Of a stretch of DNA of 64,000 nt, positions 45,946 to 54,175 are shown piece after piece. A model generated the notes under the pieces. That model was not told the origin of the DNA, ran no database searches, and was given only the letters and a program-made list of their open reading frames with translations. Position numbers and translations under genes: made by a program. Source of the DNA: an uncultured Bacteroidota bacterium (GTDB lineage Bacteria; Bacteroidota; Bacteroidia; Chitinophagales; Chitinophagaceae); the NCBI GenBank assembly GCA_902826165.1, contig CADEDV010000002.1:1-64000 (forward strand), in the 5' to 3' direction. Every line of letters starts with the position of its first letter. Position 1 is the first letter of the stretch.

Positions 45946-45980
45946 GACTAACGACTATAGACTATTAACTCCTGACTCTC
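45946..45980 (+). repeat. Five-unit heptad array (GACTNNN), 35 bp
   Basis: Five units in exact register start at 45946 (GACTAAC, GACTATA, then three more). The last overlaps the stop codon region of the minus-strand cdd gene. It is nearly the same sequence as the array at 5439-5473. Confidence 0.75.
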
Positions 45981-46476
45981 ATATCAATTCCTCCGGAGTA
46001 AATGCAAAGGGCAATAAGAATTTCGCTGTTTGGATGATAAATACCTTTCCTTCCTGCCCGCTTAAGATCAAACGTATCGGTTTCTTTGTTCTTGTTTCGT
46101 ATTCTAATAATGCCTGGCGGCACATGCCACAGGGCGATATCGGGTGATCGCTTTTTATTTCTTCTGTTTTGCTTTTGCTGATATAGCTGATTGCTAATGT
46201 TTCAATCGGCACATCCTTGTATAAAGTAGCAGCGTTGCCTAATAAAACTCTTTCCGCACAGATACCTACGGGATAAGACGCATTTTCCTGGTTAGTACCT
46301 GCCACTACCTGACCATTGGCCAGCATGGCCACAGCACCCACATGAAATTCGGAATAAGGGGCATAGGCATTCTCGGTAACATTCCTTGCTTCTCTTAACA
46401 ACCAGGCATCTTTTTCATCCAGTTTGCTGATATCATCAAAGACTTCGTAATCAAATTCAAATTTCTTTCCGCTCAT
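45979..46476 (-). CDS. cdd: Cytidine deaminase
   Basis: This 165-residue enzyme converts cytidine and deoxycytidine to uridine and deoxyuridine. Zinc and catalytic residues lie in VGICAERVLLGNA (Cys and the proton-transferring Glu) and SPCGMCRQALLEY (two zinc Cys). A conserved HVGAVAMLANGQVVAG block comes first. It acts in pyrimidine salvage in the cytosol. It starts 59 bp downstream of lepB's stop, on the same strand, and ends in the heptad-bearing convergent gap. Confidence 0.95.
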   Translation of the reverse strand: MSGKKFEFDYEVFDDISKLDEKDAWLLREARNVTENAYAPYSEFHVGAVAMLANGQVVAGTNQENASYPVGICAERVLLGNAATLYKDVPIETLAISYISKSKTEEIKSDHPISPCGMCRQALLEYETRTKKPIRLILSGQEGKVFIIQTAKFLLPFAFTPEELI

Positions 46477-46497
46477 GTGCTAAGGTTTAAAGACAAC

Positions 46498-46524
46498 AAT
46501 GCCCCTGATTGGGTCAAGGGCATT
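46498..46524 (-). terminator. Weak terminator-like hairpin after lepB
   Basis: AATGCCC-CTGA (46498-46508) pairs imperfectly with TCA-AGGGCATT (46514-46524), forming a stem with one mismatch. The U-tract on the minus strand is poor. Confidence 0.45.
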
Positions 46525-46534
46525 TAAAGGTAGT

Positions 46535-48067
46535 TTATTTTACGATGTTAAACAACCGTTTCCACCGTGGTCCTCCCTCCCAGCTGAACCAGATCATCCA
46601 GGCTTTACCCACAATTCGATCTTCAGGAACAAAACCCCAGTAGCGGCTGTCCTGTGATCCGTGACGGTTATCTCCCATCATCCAGTAATAATCCATTTTG
46701 AACGTATAGGCGGTTGCTTCTTTTCCGTTCAGGAAAAACTTTCCATTCTGCATATAGAAATCGTTGTGCTCATACACCCGGATAGCCCTTTCGTAAATAG
46801 AAAAATTATCAGCGGTAAGTTGTACTGTTGCACCCTTCTTAGGTATCCAGATATCTCCATATGTGTCCAGCGACCATTTATGGATCGTGTCGTAAGGGAA
46901 ATAATCCAATGCAGAAGGAGTATTGATCAGCTCCGGCATTACCTGGTCAACAAACCCTGATTTTTCCAGTGTCGCTTTCTCCGTTTGTGTCATGTTGATC
47001 TTATACTGGAAATTGGGATCCGGTGATAAACTGAAATCCGAAGAATTTTCTGTTTCATAAATAGCAATACCCATATCCTCCAGCGATTCTTTATCCAGCA
47101 TCCGGCCCGGCTTCATTTTTACAAGATAGGGTCTTCCGGAATACGGAGGAAAAGGTTGTTCTTTTCCATCAATAAAGATCACCCCATCAACAATCTTCAA
47201 TGTATCACCAGCTATGGCCACACATCTTTTAATATAGTTGTCTGTTTTGTCAACCGGGTGTACAACGATTGGTTTAAACTGTTCCTCTTTTAAAACATTA
47301 TCCCTGCCATAGGCTCTTACAAGACTGTAATAAGGAGTCAGTGATTCAAATCCTTCTTTATGTATAACCGTATCCCCTGCCGGAAAATTAAATACGACCG
47401 CATCTCCTCTTTTCACGGGTGATGCGAACCAGCGCATATACGGCAGCTTAATGAGCTCTGAATAGGATTTGGTATTGGTAATGGGAAGATAGTTATGTAC
47501 AAAAGGAACGGATAAAGGTGTGTTAGGGATCCTTGGCCCATAACTCAGTTTGCTGACAAACAAAAAGTCCCTGACCAGCAATGTCTTTTCCATGGAACCG
47601 GATGGGATAGTGTATGCTTCAAAGATAAATGTACGAATCAGTGTGGCAGCCACTACAGCAAATACCGCTGCATCCACCCATTCTCTCCAGGCCGCTTTCT
47701 TATGCCTGGCGGCCGCTTCAGGGCCTATGAATTTCACATCATCCTTATAGGCCATCCAGGAGAAATACAATCCTGCACTGAACACTGTAGCTGCATGCTG
47801 GTAAAATTTGAACTTCCCATATACTTTTACGAATTCAATAAAAATGGCTAGTGTAATAAACCAGCCTACCACAGGTATAAATTGCCAGAAAAACCAGTGC
47901 ATGGGTCTTTTGGCTATCTTCATCATGATCCAGGTATTATAAAGTGGTACCCAGGCTTTCCAACCAGGCTCCCCGGCTTTTTGAAACAGTTTTTGAAGGC
48001 CAATTGCCGGTAGAATGAACAGGAGCAGGGCGATTAGAAATATTATCAGGATTTGATCAACTGTCAT
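46535..48067 (-). CDS. lepB: Signal peptidase I (long Bacteroidota form)
   Basis: This 510-residue inner-membrane protease removes signal peptides from exported proteins. A large N-terminal membrane part (residues 1-125, about four helices, including GWKAWVPLYNTWIMMK) precedes the classical domain. The catalytic Ser is in YTIPSGSMEKTLLV, and the general-base Lys is in YIKRCVAIAGDTL. The C-terminal GDNRHGSQDSRYWGFVPEDR block is conserved, and a long beta insertion lies between the two. An exact -7 promoter box with a TTTG -33-like element lies upstream. Confidence 0.94.
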   Translation of the reverse strand: MTVDQILIIFLIALLLFILPAIGLQKLFQKAGEPGWKAWVPLYNTWIMMKIAKRPMHWFFWQFIPVVGWFITLAIFIEFVKVYGKFKFYQHAATVFSAGLYFSWMAYKDDVKFIGPEAAARHKKAAWREWVDAAVFAVVAATLIRTFIFEAYTIPSGSMEKTLLVRDFLFVSKLSYGPRIPNTPLSVPFVHNYLPITNTKSYSELIKLPYMRWFASPVKRGDAVVFNFPAGDTVIHKEGFESLTPYYSLVRAYGRDNVLKEEQFKPIVVHPVDKTDNYIKRCVAIAGDTLKIVDGVIFIDGKEQPFPPYSGRPYLVKMKPGRMLDKESLEDMGIAIYETENSSDFSLSPDPNFQYKINMTQTEKATLEKSGFVDQVMPELINTPSALDYFPYDTIHKWSLDTYGDIWIPKKGATVQLTADNFSIYERAIRVYEHNDFYMQNGKFFLNGKEATAYTFKMDYYWMMGDNRHGSQDSRYWGFVPEDRIVGKAWMIWFSWEGGPRWKRLFNIVK

Positions 48068-48086
48068 AACAAGTTATTGTTGCGGG

Positions 48087-48094
48087 CAAAATTA
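48087..48094 (-). promoter_or_regulatory. -7 and -33 promoter elements for lepB
   Basis: TAATTTTG on the minus strand is an exact TAnnTTTG match 19 nt before the start. TTTG lies 18 nt further upstream, a good -33 spacing. Confidence 0.7.
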
Positions 48095-48198
48095 TCATTA
48101 TTATTCTGCCCCCAAAATATAATAATTCAAAGTTTTGCTAAACCAAATCAGTGGTTTTTTGTCATTTTAAACGGCAGAATGATAATTTAGACGTTCTA

Positions 48199-49089
48199 AT
48201 GAACCAGTTCAGCATCCGTGACATAGAAAATCTTTGCGGCGTAAAGGCCCACACCCTGCGTATCTGGGAGCAACGCTACCAGCTTTTCATCCCGAAAAGA
48301 AAGGAAAGCCAGCACCGGACATATGATTGCGACGACCTGAAAGAACTATTGCGTATCTCTTTTTTATACCATAATGGTTACAAAATATCAAAGATTGCAG
48401 GCCTGAGCCCGGAACAGATACAGGAAGAAGTGGCCAAAGTGAAACCTCAGCCCTGTAACTATGAAATATTCGTTCATCAACTGATCGAAGCCAGTCTTTC
48501 GCTTGATAAGGATAAATTTGACAATATTGCTGATGAGCTGCTTGCAAAAATGGGCATGGAAAAATGTATCCTGCATGTCTTTTATCCTTTCCTGCAGCGG
48601 ATCGGTCTATTGTGGATGACCAATCATGTGATACCGGCCCAGGAACATTTCTCCAGTCATATTATCCGGAAGAAAATACTTGCTGCAATAGACACATTAT
48701 CTGTAAAAAGCGATGACAGGTATAATGTAGTGATCTTCTCACCTGCTGGTGAGCTACATGAAATCCCTTTGCTGGTGGTCAATTATCTTTTAAGAAAACG
48801 AGGGGTTAAAACCACATATTTTGGCACTGATGTGGCAACAGCAACGCTGAGTTATTATGCAAAGCATCACGCAATAAGTCATTTCTATGCACACCTGATT
48901 ACCCGAATCGACAGCACAGGGGTTAATGATTCCATTACTGTTTTGTGTAAATCATTTCCAGCCATACCGGTGATCGTATCGGGGCCGGCCTGTCATTGTA
49001 TCCAAGAAAAGGAAGCTAATCTTACTCAACTGGGCTCATTGGATGATGTGCTCAGTTTTGCCAATTCACTGGCAACAGTGACCGCCTGA
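48199..49089 (+). CDS. MerR-type regulator with cobalamin-binding (CarH/LitR-like) C-terminus
   Basis: From the ATG at 48199 there are 296 residues. Residues 1-70 are a MerR HTH (FSIRDIENLCGVKAHTLRIW with KRKESQHRTYD). The remainder resembles the helical and Rossmann cobalamin-binding domains of CarH. The CarH adenosylcobalamin-cap motif Wx9EH is present (W139 to E149-H150), and a lower-ligand-like His187 lies in SPAGELHEIP. The residue after W139 is Met140, where CarH of Thermus has the His that replaces adenosine after light. A light or cobalamin sensor is plausible. Convergent with the next gene, 2 bp apart. Confidence 0.82.
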   Translation: MNQFSIRDIENLCGVKAHTLRIWEQRYQLFIPKRKESQHRTYDCDDLKELLRISFLYHNGYKISKIAGLSPEQIQEEVAKVKPQPCNYEIFVHQLIEASLSLDKDKFDNIADELLAKMGMEKCILHVFYPFLQRIGLLWMTNHVIPAQEHFSSHIIRKKILAAIDTLSVKSDDRYNVVIFSPAGELHEIPLLVVNYLLRKRGVKTTYFGTDVATATLSYYAKHHAISHFYAHLITRIDSTGVNDSITVLCKSFPAIPVIVSGPACHCIQEKEANLTQLGSLDDVLSFANSLATVTA

Positions 49090-49091
49090 TC

Positions 49092-50252
49092 TTATTTCGG
49101 CATGACATAATTCTTTACATCTTCAATGGTGATATTTTTTCCGGAAAGAATAACAAGGCGTTCCACCACGTTTCTTAATTCCCGGATATTACCGGTCCAG
49201 TTATATTCCTGCAATAGTTTGATTGCATCATCATCGATGGCTTTACGGGCGGTGCCATAATCGGAGCAGATATCATCCAGGAATTGTTCAACCAGCAGGG
49301 GTATATCGTCTCTCCGGTCGTTCAGGGAGGGAACATGAATCAAAATAACGCTGAGACGGTGATAAAGGTCAAGGCGGAAATTCTTAGCATCCACTTCTTT
49401 CAGCAGGTCTTTATTCGTAGCAGCGATCACCCTTACATCAACACTGATATCTTTATCCGCACCGACACGGGTGATCTTACCCTCTTGTAAAGCTCTTAAT
49501 ACTTTGGCCTGGGCGGTCGGGCTCATATCCCCTATCTCGTCGAGGAATAAAGTGCCGCCGCTCGCCGATTCAAATTTCCCGATCCGTTGCTTGATGGCGG
49601 AAGTAAAGGATCCTTTTTCATGCCCAAATAATTCACTTTCGATCAGCTCACTGGGAATGGCAGCGCAGTTCACTTCGATCATCGGGCCGCCGGCACGGTT
49701 ACTCTTTTCATGCACCCATCGGGCCACCAGTTCTTTACCCACCCCATTATCGCCGGTAATCAGTATCCGGGCTTCCGTAGGTGCCACTTTCTCTATGGTG
49801 TCTTTGATCTTTTTGATTGGCATGGATTCACCGATCATTTCCTGCACCCGGCTCACTTTTCGTTTCAGCACTTTGGTTTCTGTGACCAGGCTGCTTTTAT
49901 CCATCGCATTGCGGATGGTGATCAGCAGGCGGTTCAGGTCAGGCGGTTTGGAGATATAATCATAAGCTCCTTTTTTCACCGCCTCCACGGCTGTTTCAAT
50001 ATTACCATGGCCAGAGATCATAATAATGGGAACGTCAGGATTGCTCTCCCCTGCCTTTTGCAGGAACTCAATGCCGTCCAGTTTCGGCATCTTAATATCA
50101 CAAAGCACAACATCGTAGGCTTTTTCTTTAAACTTTTTCAGCCCTTCTTCTCCATCAGCAGCCTCATCTATCTTATATCCCTCAAATGAAAGTATTTCTG
50201 TCAACGTTTTGCGTATCGCTTTCTCATCATCTATAATCAGTATATCAGCCAT
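49092..50252 (-). CDS. Sigma-54-type response regulator lacking the Fis DNA-binding domain
   Basis: This 386-residue NtrC-like protein has a receiver domain (phosphorylation Asp52 in VLCDIKMPKLDG, Lys102) followed by an AAA+ sigma-54 activation domain. Walker A is GDNGVGKE (167-174), the sigma-54 contact loop GSFTSA (214-219, where most activators have GAFTGA), Walker B GGTLFLDEI and the C-terminal WTGNIRELRNVVERL. The protein ends just after the AAA+ domain (VMPK), so the usual helix-turn-helix is missing. It may act from solution on RpoN or together with another DNA-binding protein. No histidine kinase is adjacent. Confidence 0.9.
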   Translation of the reverse strand: MADILIIDDEKAIRKTLTEILSFEGYKIDEAADGEEGLKKFKEKAYDVVLCDIKMPKLDGIEFLQKAGESNPDVPIIMISGHGNIETAVEAVKKGAYDYISKPPDLNRLLITIRNAMDKSSLVTETKVLKRKVSRVQEMIGESMPIKKIKDTIEKVAPTEARILITGDNGVGKELVARWVHEKSNRAGGPMIEVNCAAIPSELIESELFGHEKGSFTSAIKQRIGKFESASGGTLFLDEIGDMSPTAQAKVLRALQEGKITRVGADKDISVDVRVIAATNKDLLKEVDAKNFRLDLYHRLSVILIHVPSLNDRRDDIPLLVEQFLDDICSDYGTARKAIDDDAIKLLQEYNWTGNIRELRNVVERLVILSGKNITIEDVKNYVMPK

Positions 50253-50640
50253 TGCATTTATTTTAAGTGCAGTAAAAATAATTGATTTGGAGGGAAGCGG
50301 GCAAGAACAATGCCGTTTAAAAGATGAGTTAACGGGCTGTAGCTGGCAAAAGAAGAGTTTTATTTAGTGAGGATGCCCGGGCCTGATTCGTCCTGAAAAA
50401 AATAGAGGCCGGGTAGAAACCCAGCCTCGTTTTAAAATCCAATATCCTATGAAAAACCGAGACAAAGATGCAGTATAAATATCAAATGGTTGTATCATTC
50501 ATGAACTATTTTTCCAAAATCCCGGAAAGTGGTAGTAAAGCATACCACATTTGTGGGATACTCTACTCCTCTAATCAAATTTTAATGAAAAAACCCCGCA
50601 AAAAGCGGGGTTAATTAGTTGTATAATGAACTAATATTTA
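50253..50640. ncRNA. Non-coding gap: hairpin with mini-ORF, dyad and terminator
   Basis: This 388-bp gap contains no normal gene. On the plus strand a hairpin (GAGGC/GCCTC arms, 50405-50428) is followed by T4, then an ATG at 50449 opening a 9-codon reading frame that ends at 50478. A 10-bp imperfect dyad (GCATACCACA and TGTGGGATAC) spans 50540-50561. A strong terminator hairpin (AACCCCGC with GCGGGGTT, 50592-50612) serves the minus-strand E1-beta gene. The layout could be a small transcript of its own, but that is inference. Confidence 0.35.
50592..50612 (-). terminator. Intrinsic terminator after the E1-beta gene
   Basis: AACCCCGC (50592-50599) and GCGGGGTT (50605-50612) make an 8-bp stem. 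In the minus direction a U-run follows. Confidence 0.9.
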
Positions 50641-51630
50641 TTATTTCTTCTGGTACATCACTTCTTTAACAAGCTTCACTGTTCTTGGTACGTCAGGCAA
50701 TGCAGCAGCCACCAGGTTCGGTGCATAATGTAATGGTGCATCTGCAGCTGTAATGCGGCGGATCGGGGCATCTAAATAATCAAACCCTTCTTTTTGTATC
50801 TGGTAAGTGATCTCTGAAGAAACAGAGGCGAAAGGCCATTGCTCTTCCACGATAACCAACCGGTTGGTCTTTTTAACGCTTTCCAGGATCGTTTTCCAGT
50901 CCAACGGGCGGATGGTTCTCAGGTCAATCACTTCAGCACTGATCCCTTCTTTTTCCAGTTCTTCTGCAGCACCCAGCGCCACTTTCATCATTTTGTTGAA
51001 GGAAACGATGGTGACATCATGGCCAGCTCTTTTCACATCAGCTTTGCCCAGTTCGATATAATATTCTTCTTCCGGTACTTCCATTTTATCGCCATACATC
51101 TGCTCACTTTCCATGAACATCACCGGATCTTCTTCATACCGGATGGCCTGTTTCAGCAAACCTTTGGCATCATAGCCATTGCTGGGTGATACTACTTTGA
51201 TCCCGGGAATATTTGCATACAGCGCTTCAAAAGCTGTGGAGTGTTGGGCACCCAACTGGCCGGCTGATCCATTACCACCCCTGAAAACGATAGGGCATGA
51301 AATCTGTCCACCACTCATTGCCAGCATCTTAGAAGCTGTGTTGAGAATTTGATCCAAAGCTAAAACAGCAAAATTCCAGGTCATGAATTCAACAATGGGG
51401 CGGAGACCGTTTTGCGCAGCACCTACTCCAACAGCAGTAAAACCAAGCTCGGCGATCGGTGTGTCGATCACTCTTTTGGGGCCAAATTCTGCCAGCATAC
51501 CCTGGCTTACCTTGTAGGCACCGTTGTATTCAGCCACTTCTTCTCCCATCAGGAAAACCCGGTCATCCCGTCTCATTTCCTCACTCATCGCCTCACGCAG
51601 GGCATCCCGGAATGCAATTGATCTTGCCAT
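50641..51630 (-). CDS. pdhB: Pyruvate dehydrogenase E1 component, beta subunit
   Basis: This 329-residue protein is the beta subunit of a thiamine-diphosphate E1 (transketolase-like). Conserved blocks include REAMSEEMRRDDRVFLMGEEV, YNGAYKVSQGMLAEFGP, RVIDTPIAELGFTAVGVGAA, NASKMLAMSGGQ-like TASKMLAMSGGQI and the C-terminal VIDLRTIRPLDWKTI. It pairs with an alpha subunit to decarboxylate pyruvate and pass the acyl group to lipoylated E2. No alpha or E2 gene is adjacent. It is preceded by an exact -7 promoter box and followed by a strong terminator, so it stands alone. Confidence 0.93.
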   Translation of the reverse strand: MARSIAFRDALREAMSEEMRRDDRVFLMGEEVAEYNGAYKVSQGMLAEFGPKRVIDTPIAELGFTAVGVGAAQNGLRPIVEFMTWNFAVLALDQILNTASKMLAMSGGQISCPIVFRGGNGSAGQLGAQHSTAFEALYANIPGIKVVSPSNGYDAKGLLKQAIRYEEDPVMFMESEQMYGDKMEVPEEEYYIELGKADVKRAGHDVTIVSFNKMMKVALGAAEELEKEGISAEVIDLRTIRPLDWKTILESVKKTNRLVIVEEQWPFASVSSEITYQIQKEGFDYLDAPIRRITAADAPLHYAPNLVAAALPDVPRTVKLVKEVMYQKK

Positions 51631-51654
51631 TTCTTTGCTTGCTTTTTAGGTGGG

Positions 51655-51662
51655 CAAATTTA
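51655..51662 (-). promoter_or_regulatory. -7 promoter element for pdhB
   Basis: TAAATTTG on the minus strand is an exact TAnnTTTG match, 24 nt before the start at 51630. Confidence 0.6.
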
Positions 51663-51720
51663 AGCGGGAAAGCGGATAAAACCTAAAATGAAAACCGCCC
51701 TTCCGTGCAGAAGCCAGGCT

Positions 51721-51728
51721 TATCTTTG
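51721..51728 (+). promoter_or_regulatory. -7 promoter element abutting the YpdA start
   Basis: TATCTTTG is an exact TAnnTTTG match only 5 nt before the ATG at 51734, so the transcript may have no leader. Confidence 0.5.
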
Positions 51729-51733
51729 ACCAG

Positions 51734-52708
51734 ATGAAAAAAGAACAGTACAACATCATTATTATTGGCGGAGGCCCTATTGGTCTTGCCTGCGGACTGG
51801 AAGCCAAAAAAGCAGGATTGGACTACCTGGTGCTTGAAAAAGGAAGCCTTGTTAATTCTCTGTATAACTACCCGGTCAATATGACTTTCTTTTCCACGTC
51901 AGAAAGACTGGAGATCGGCGGTATTCCCTTTGTTTCCAATAACGCCAAACCAACCCGGGCAGAAGCGTTGGAATATTATCGCAGGGCTACTATTGCCCAC
52001 CAGTTGAATGTGCATTTGTTTGAAAAAGTAGAAACAGTTACTAAATCAGCTGATGGTTTCACGATCGTTACGACAAAATCAAGTTATACGGCCTACCATA
52101 TTATCATTGCCACCGGTTTTTATGATATTCCTTATCTATTGAATGTGCCGGGTGAGGAATTGCCAAAAGTGACCCATTATTATAAAGAACCTCATTTCTA
52201 CGCTTTTCAGAAAGTGCTGGTGGTTGGTGCCAATAACTCTGCTGTGGATGCAGCGTTGGAGACCTGGCGCAAAGGAGCTGAGGTTACGATGGTGATCCGG
52301 GGCAAAGAGATTGGAGAAAGAGTGAAATACTGGGTAAGACCTGATATTGTCAACCGCATTGAAGAAGGTTCCATCAAAGCCTATTTTAATTCTGAACTTA
52401 TAGCGATAAGAGAACAAGAAGTGGATATACAAACGCCTGGAGGAAAAATAACCATCAGCAATGACTGGGTGATCGCCATGACCGGTTACCAGCCGAACCT
52501 TGATTTCTTACGAAAAATGGGTATTCAATTATCCAATGATGAAGTAATGAAACCGGTATATAATGAAGAAACTTATGAGACTAATGTCGAAAATGTATTT
52601 CTTGCCGGGGTTATCTGCGGGGGGATGAATACGCATCGCCTCTTCATTGAAAATTCAAGAGTACATGCAGAGAAGATCATTGCAACGATCCGGAAAAGGA
52701 CTGTATAA
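51734..52708 (+). CDS. ypdA: YpdA-family bacillithiol disulfide reductase-like flavoprotein
   Basis: This 324-residue FAD/NAD(P) oxidoreductase has N-terminal IIGGGPIGLACGLEAKKAG and a second Rossmann motif VVGANNSAVDAALETWRKG. YpdA-type sequences around YNYPVNMTFFSTSERLEIGG are also present. As in the YpdA family, the thioredoxin-reductase CxxC is absent. YpdA reduces oxidised bacillithiol in Firmicutes and some Bacteroidota. Bacillithiol biosynthesis genes are not in the window. The plus-strand start is fixed by the adjacent promoter box. Confidence 0.87.
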   Translation: MKKEQYNIIIIGGGPIGLACGLEAKKAGLDYLVLEKGSLVNSLYNYPVNMTFFSTSERLEIGGIPFVSNNAKPTRAEALEYYRRATIAHQLNVHLFEKVETVTKSADGFTIVTTKSSYTAYHIIIATGFYDIPYLLNVPGEELPKVTHYYKEPHFYAFQKVLVVGANNSAVDAALETWRKGAEVTMVIRGKEIGERVKYWVRPDIVNRIEEGSIKAYFNSELIAIREQEVDIQTPGGKITISNDWVIAMTGYQPNLDFLRKMGIQLSNDEVMKPVYNEETYETNVENVFLAGVICGGMNTHRLFIENSRVHAEKIIATIRKRTV

Positions 52709-52712
52709 ATGA

Positions 52713-53231
52713 TCAGAGCTTTTTTTTCATTAACCAGTCATTCTGCCTGTCATTCCCGAGTACGAAATCATGATCCGCAAATTTCTCAAAGCCCCATTTT
52801 GTGTAGAACTGGATAGCCCGTTTATTCTTCTCCCACACTCCCAGCCAGACTGTTGTCTTATTTAATTCAAGAGCAATAGTAATACATTTCTCCATTAATA
52901 CCCTGCCCACTCCCTTCCCTATTGAATTGGTAGTCGCATATATCCGTGCGATCTCCAGGGCATTCTTATCGTCCAGTTCAGGCGGGATATTATTTTCCCT
53001 CATACGTACATAGCCCACGGCTGTTTCTCCATCAAAAGCCAGTAAAAAAATATTGCCGGGAGCCCCAACCTCTTTCATCAGTGCTTCATGTGTGAACTGC
53101 TCATTCATGAATTTATCCATATCCTCCTTTGTATTATCAGCAACAAAGGTTTCGTAAAAGGTTTGGCGGCTCATGTCAGCAATAAGAGCGGCATCAACAA
53201 CTGTTGCAAAACGTACGAGGGGCAAATTCAT
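52713..53231 (-). CDS. GNAT family N-acetyltransferase
   Basis: From the ATG at 53231 there are 172 residues (MNLPLVRFATVVDAALIADM). An earlier TTG would add two residues. The acetyl-CoA-binding loop appears as the Gly-rich NSIGKGVGRVLMEKCI, and the C-terminal LGVWEKNKRAIQFYTKWGFEKF is a typical GNAT end. The acetylated substrate is unknown. The start is 3 nt from an exact -7 promoter box. It converges with YpdA 4 bp away. Confidence 0.9.
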   Translation of the reverse strand: MNLPLVRFATVVDAALIADMSRQTFYETFVADNTKEDMDKFMNEQFTHEALMKEVGAPGNIFLLAFDGETAVGYVRMRENNIPPELDDKNALEIARIYATTNSIGKGVGRVLMEKCITIALELNKTTVWLGVWEKNKRAIQFYTKWGFEKFADHDFVLGNDRQNDWLMKKKL

Positions 53232-53234
53232 AAG

Positions 53235-53242
53235 CAAATTTA
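53235..53242 (-). promoter_or_regulatory. -7 promoter element abutting the GNAT start
   Basis: TAAATTTG on the minus strand is an exact TAnnTTTG match with 3 nt between it and the ATG at 53231. Confidence 0.5.
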
Positions 53243-53264
53243 ATACAGTAAGCCTATTTTTTTT

Positions 53265-54113
53265 TCATAATGCCGTATCATAAAAAATCTCTGCTAATCC
53301 AAATGCCCTTTCCGGCGATTTGTTTTCGATCTCGTGAAAAGCAACAGGTGTCATCCCTGTAAAATCCTTATAATCCTTTGCGAGATGCTGGTAGTCATGA
53401 TAGTCGCATTCGATGGCGATCCGCAGCCAGTCCATTTGCGGATAAAGATTTTTCACCCGGAAGGCTTTATCAAACCGTGCTATACGGCATAAAAGCTTGG
53501 GGTTAATTCCTGTTCTTTCTTTGAATTTTCTTTCAAACTGTCGCAGACTTAAACAGGACAGTCTGGATAATTTATCCAGCGGGATATTGCCATTCTGCCT
53601 GATCAGCATCTTGCTCATTTCATCAACCGGGTGAACATCTTTCCTGACCTTTTTTATCAGCTGTAAAACAAATTTCTCCACAATGCTGATCATTTCATTG
53701 TAATGTGCAGCATGAAACAACTGCTCATTGATTAATCGTAATTCCGCAGAGAAGACGGCTTCTGCATCAAGACATTCGTTATTAAGTACTGCAGCCGGGA
53801 TACCCGTGATCCGGTATAATGCTCCAGGGTGAAACACCACCTGGACAATCAGGAATTCCCTTCCCACAAAACGTTTCGTAACTCCCAGTTGTTGCCCGTA
53901 AAGAATGACTGGCAGTGAACCAATTTTCTTCTCACTGTCAGTATATTCTATATTTTCCCTGTCAAACGGAAAGAAGGATAGACAATGCTCCGGCCTGGGC
54001 GGATAGGCTTTGAACGGCAACGGGTCATCAGGGCCAAACAGAAAATGTACGATCCTGAAAAGGTGTATATATTCACTAATGGCAGCTGAAGGTTTGAAGT
54101 CTTTTAGCAGCAT
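53265..54113 (-). CDS. AraC-family transcriptional regulator
   Basis: In this 282-residue protein the last 90 residues are an AraC HTH domain (LSRLSCLSLRQFERKFKERTGINPK with a second HTH around YHDYQHLAKDYKDFTGMTPVAF). The N-terminal 170 residues resemble the DUF6597-type sensor domain common in Bacteroidota regulators. Ligand and targets are unknown. It lies between the GNAT and cupin genes on the same strand but may have its own promoter. Confidence 0.88.
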   Translation of the reverse strand: MLLKDFKPSAAISEYIHLFRIVHFLFGPDDPLPFKAYPPRPEHCLSFFPFDRENIEYTDSEKKIGSLPVILYGQQLGVTKRFVGREFLIVQVVFHPGALYRITGIPAAVLNNECLDAEAVFSAELRLINEQLFHAAHYNEMISIVEKFVLQLIKKVRKDVHPVDEMSKMLIRQNGNIPLDKLSRLSCLSLRQFERKFKERTGINPKLLCRIARFDKAFRVKNLYPQMDWLRIAIECDYHDYQHLAKDYKDFTGMTPVAFHEIENKSPERAFGLAEIFYDTAL

Positions 54114-54175
54114 ATTGTTCGGGTTCCCGTTTGAATCAGTAATTTAAGACAGACCGGGCTAAAAAGGAAATCAGG

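Noticed and set aside
51734-52708. Thioredoxin reductase
   Set aside because: The CxxC redox pair is absent and the N-terminal blocks match YpdA.
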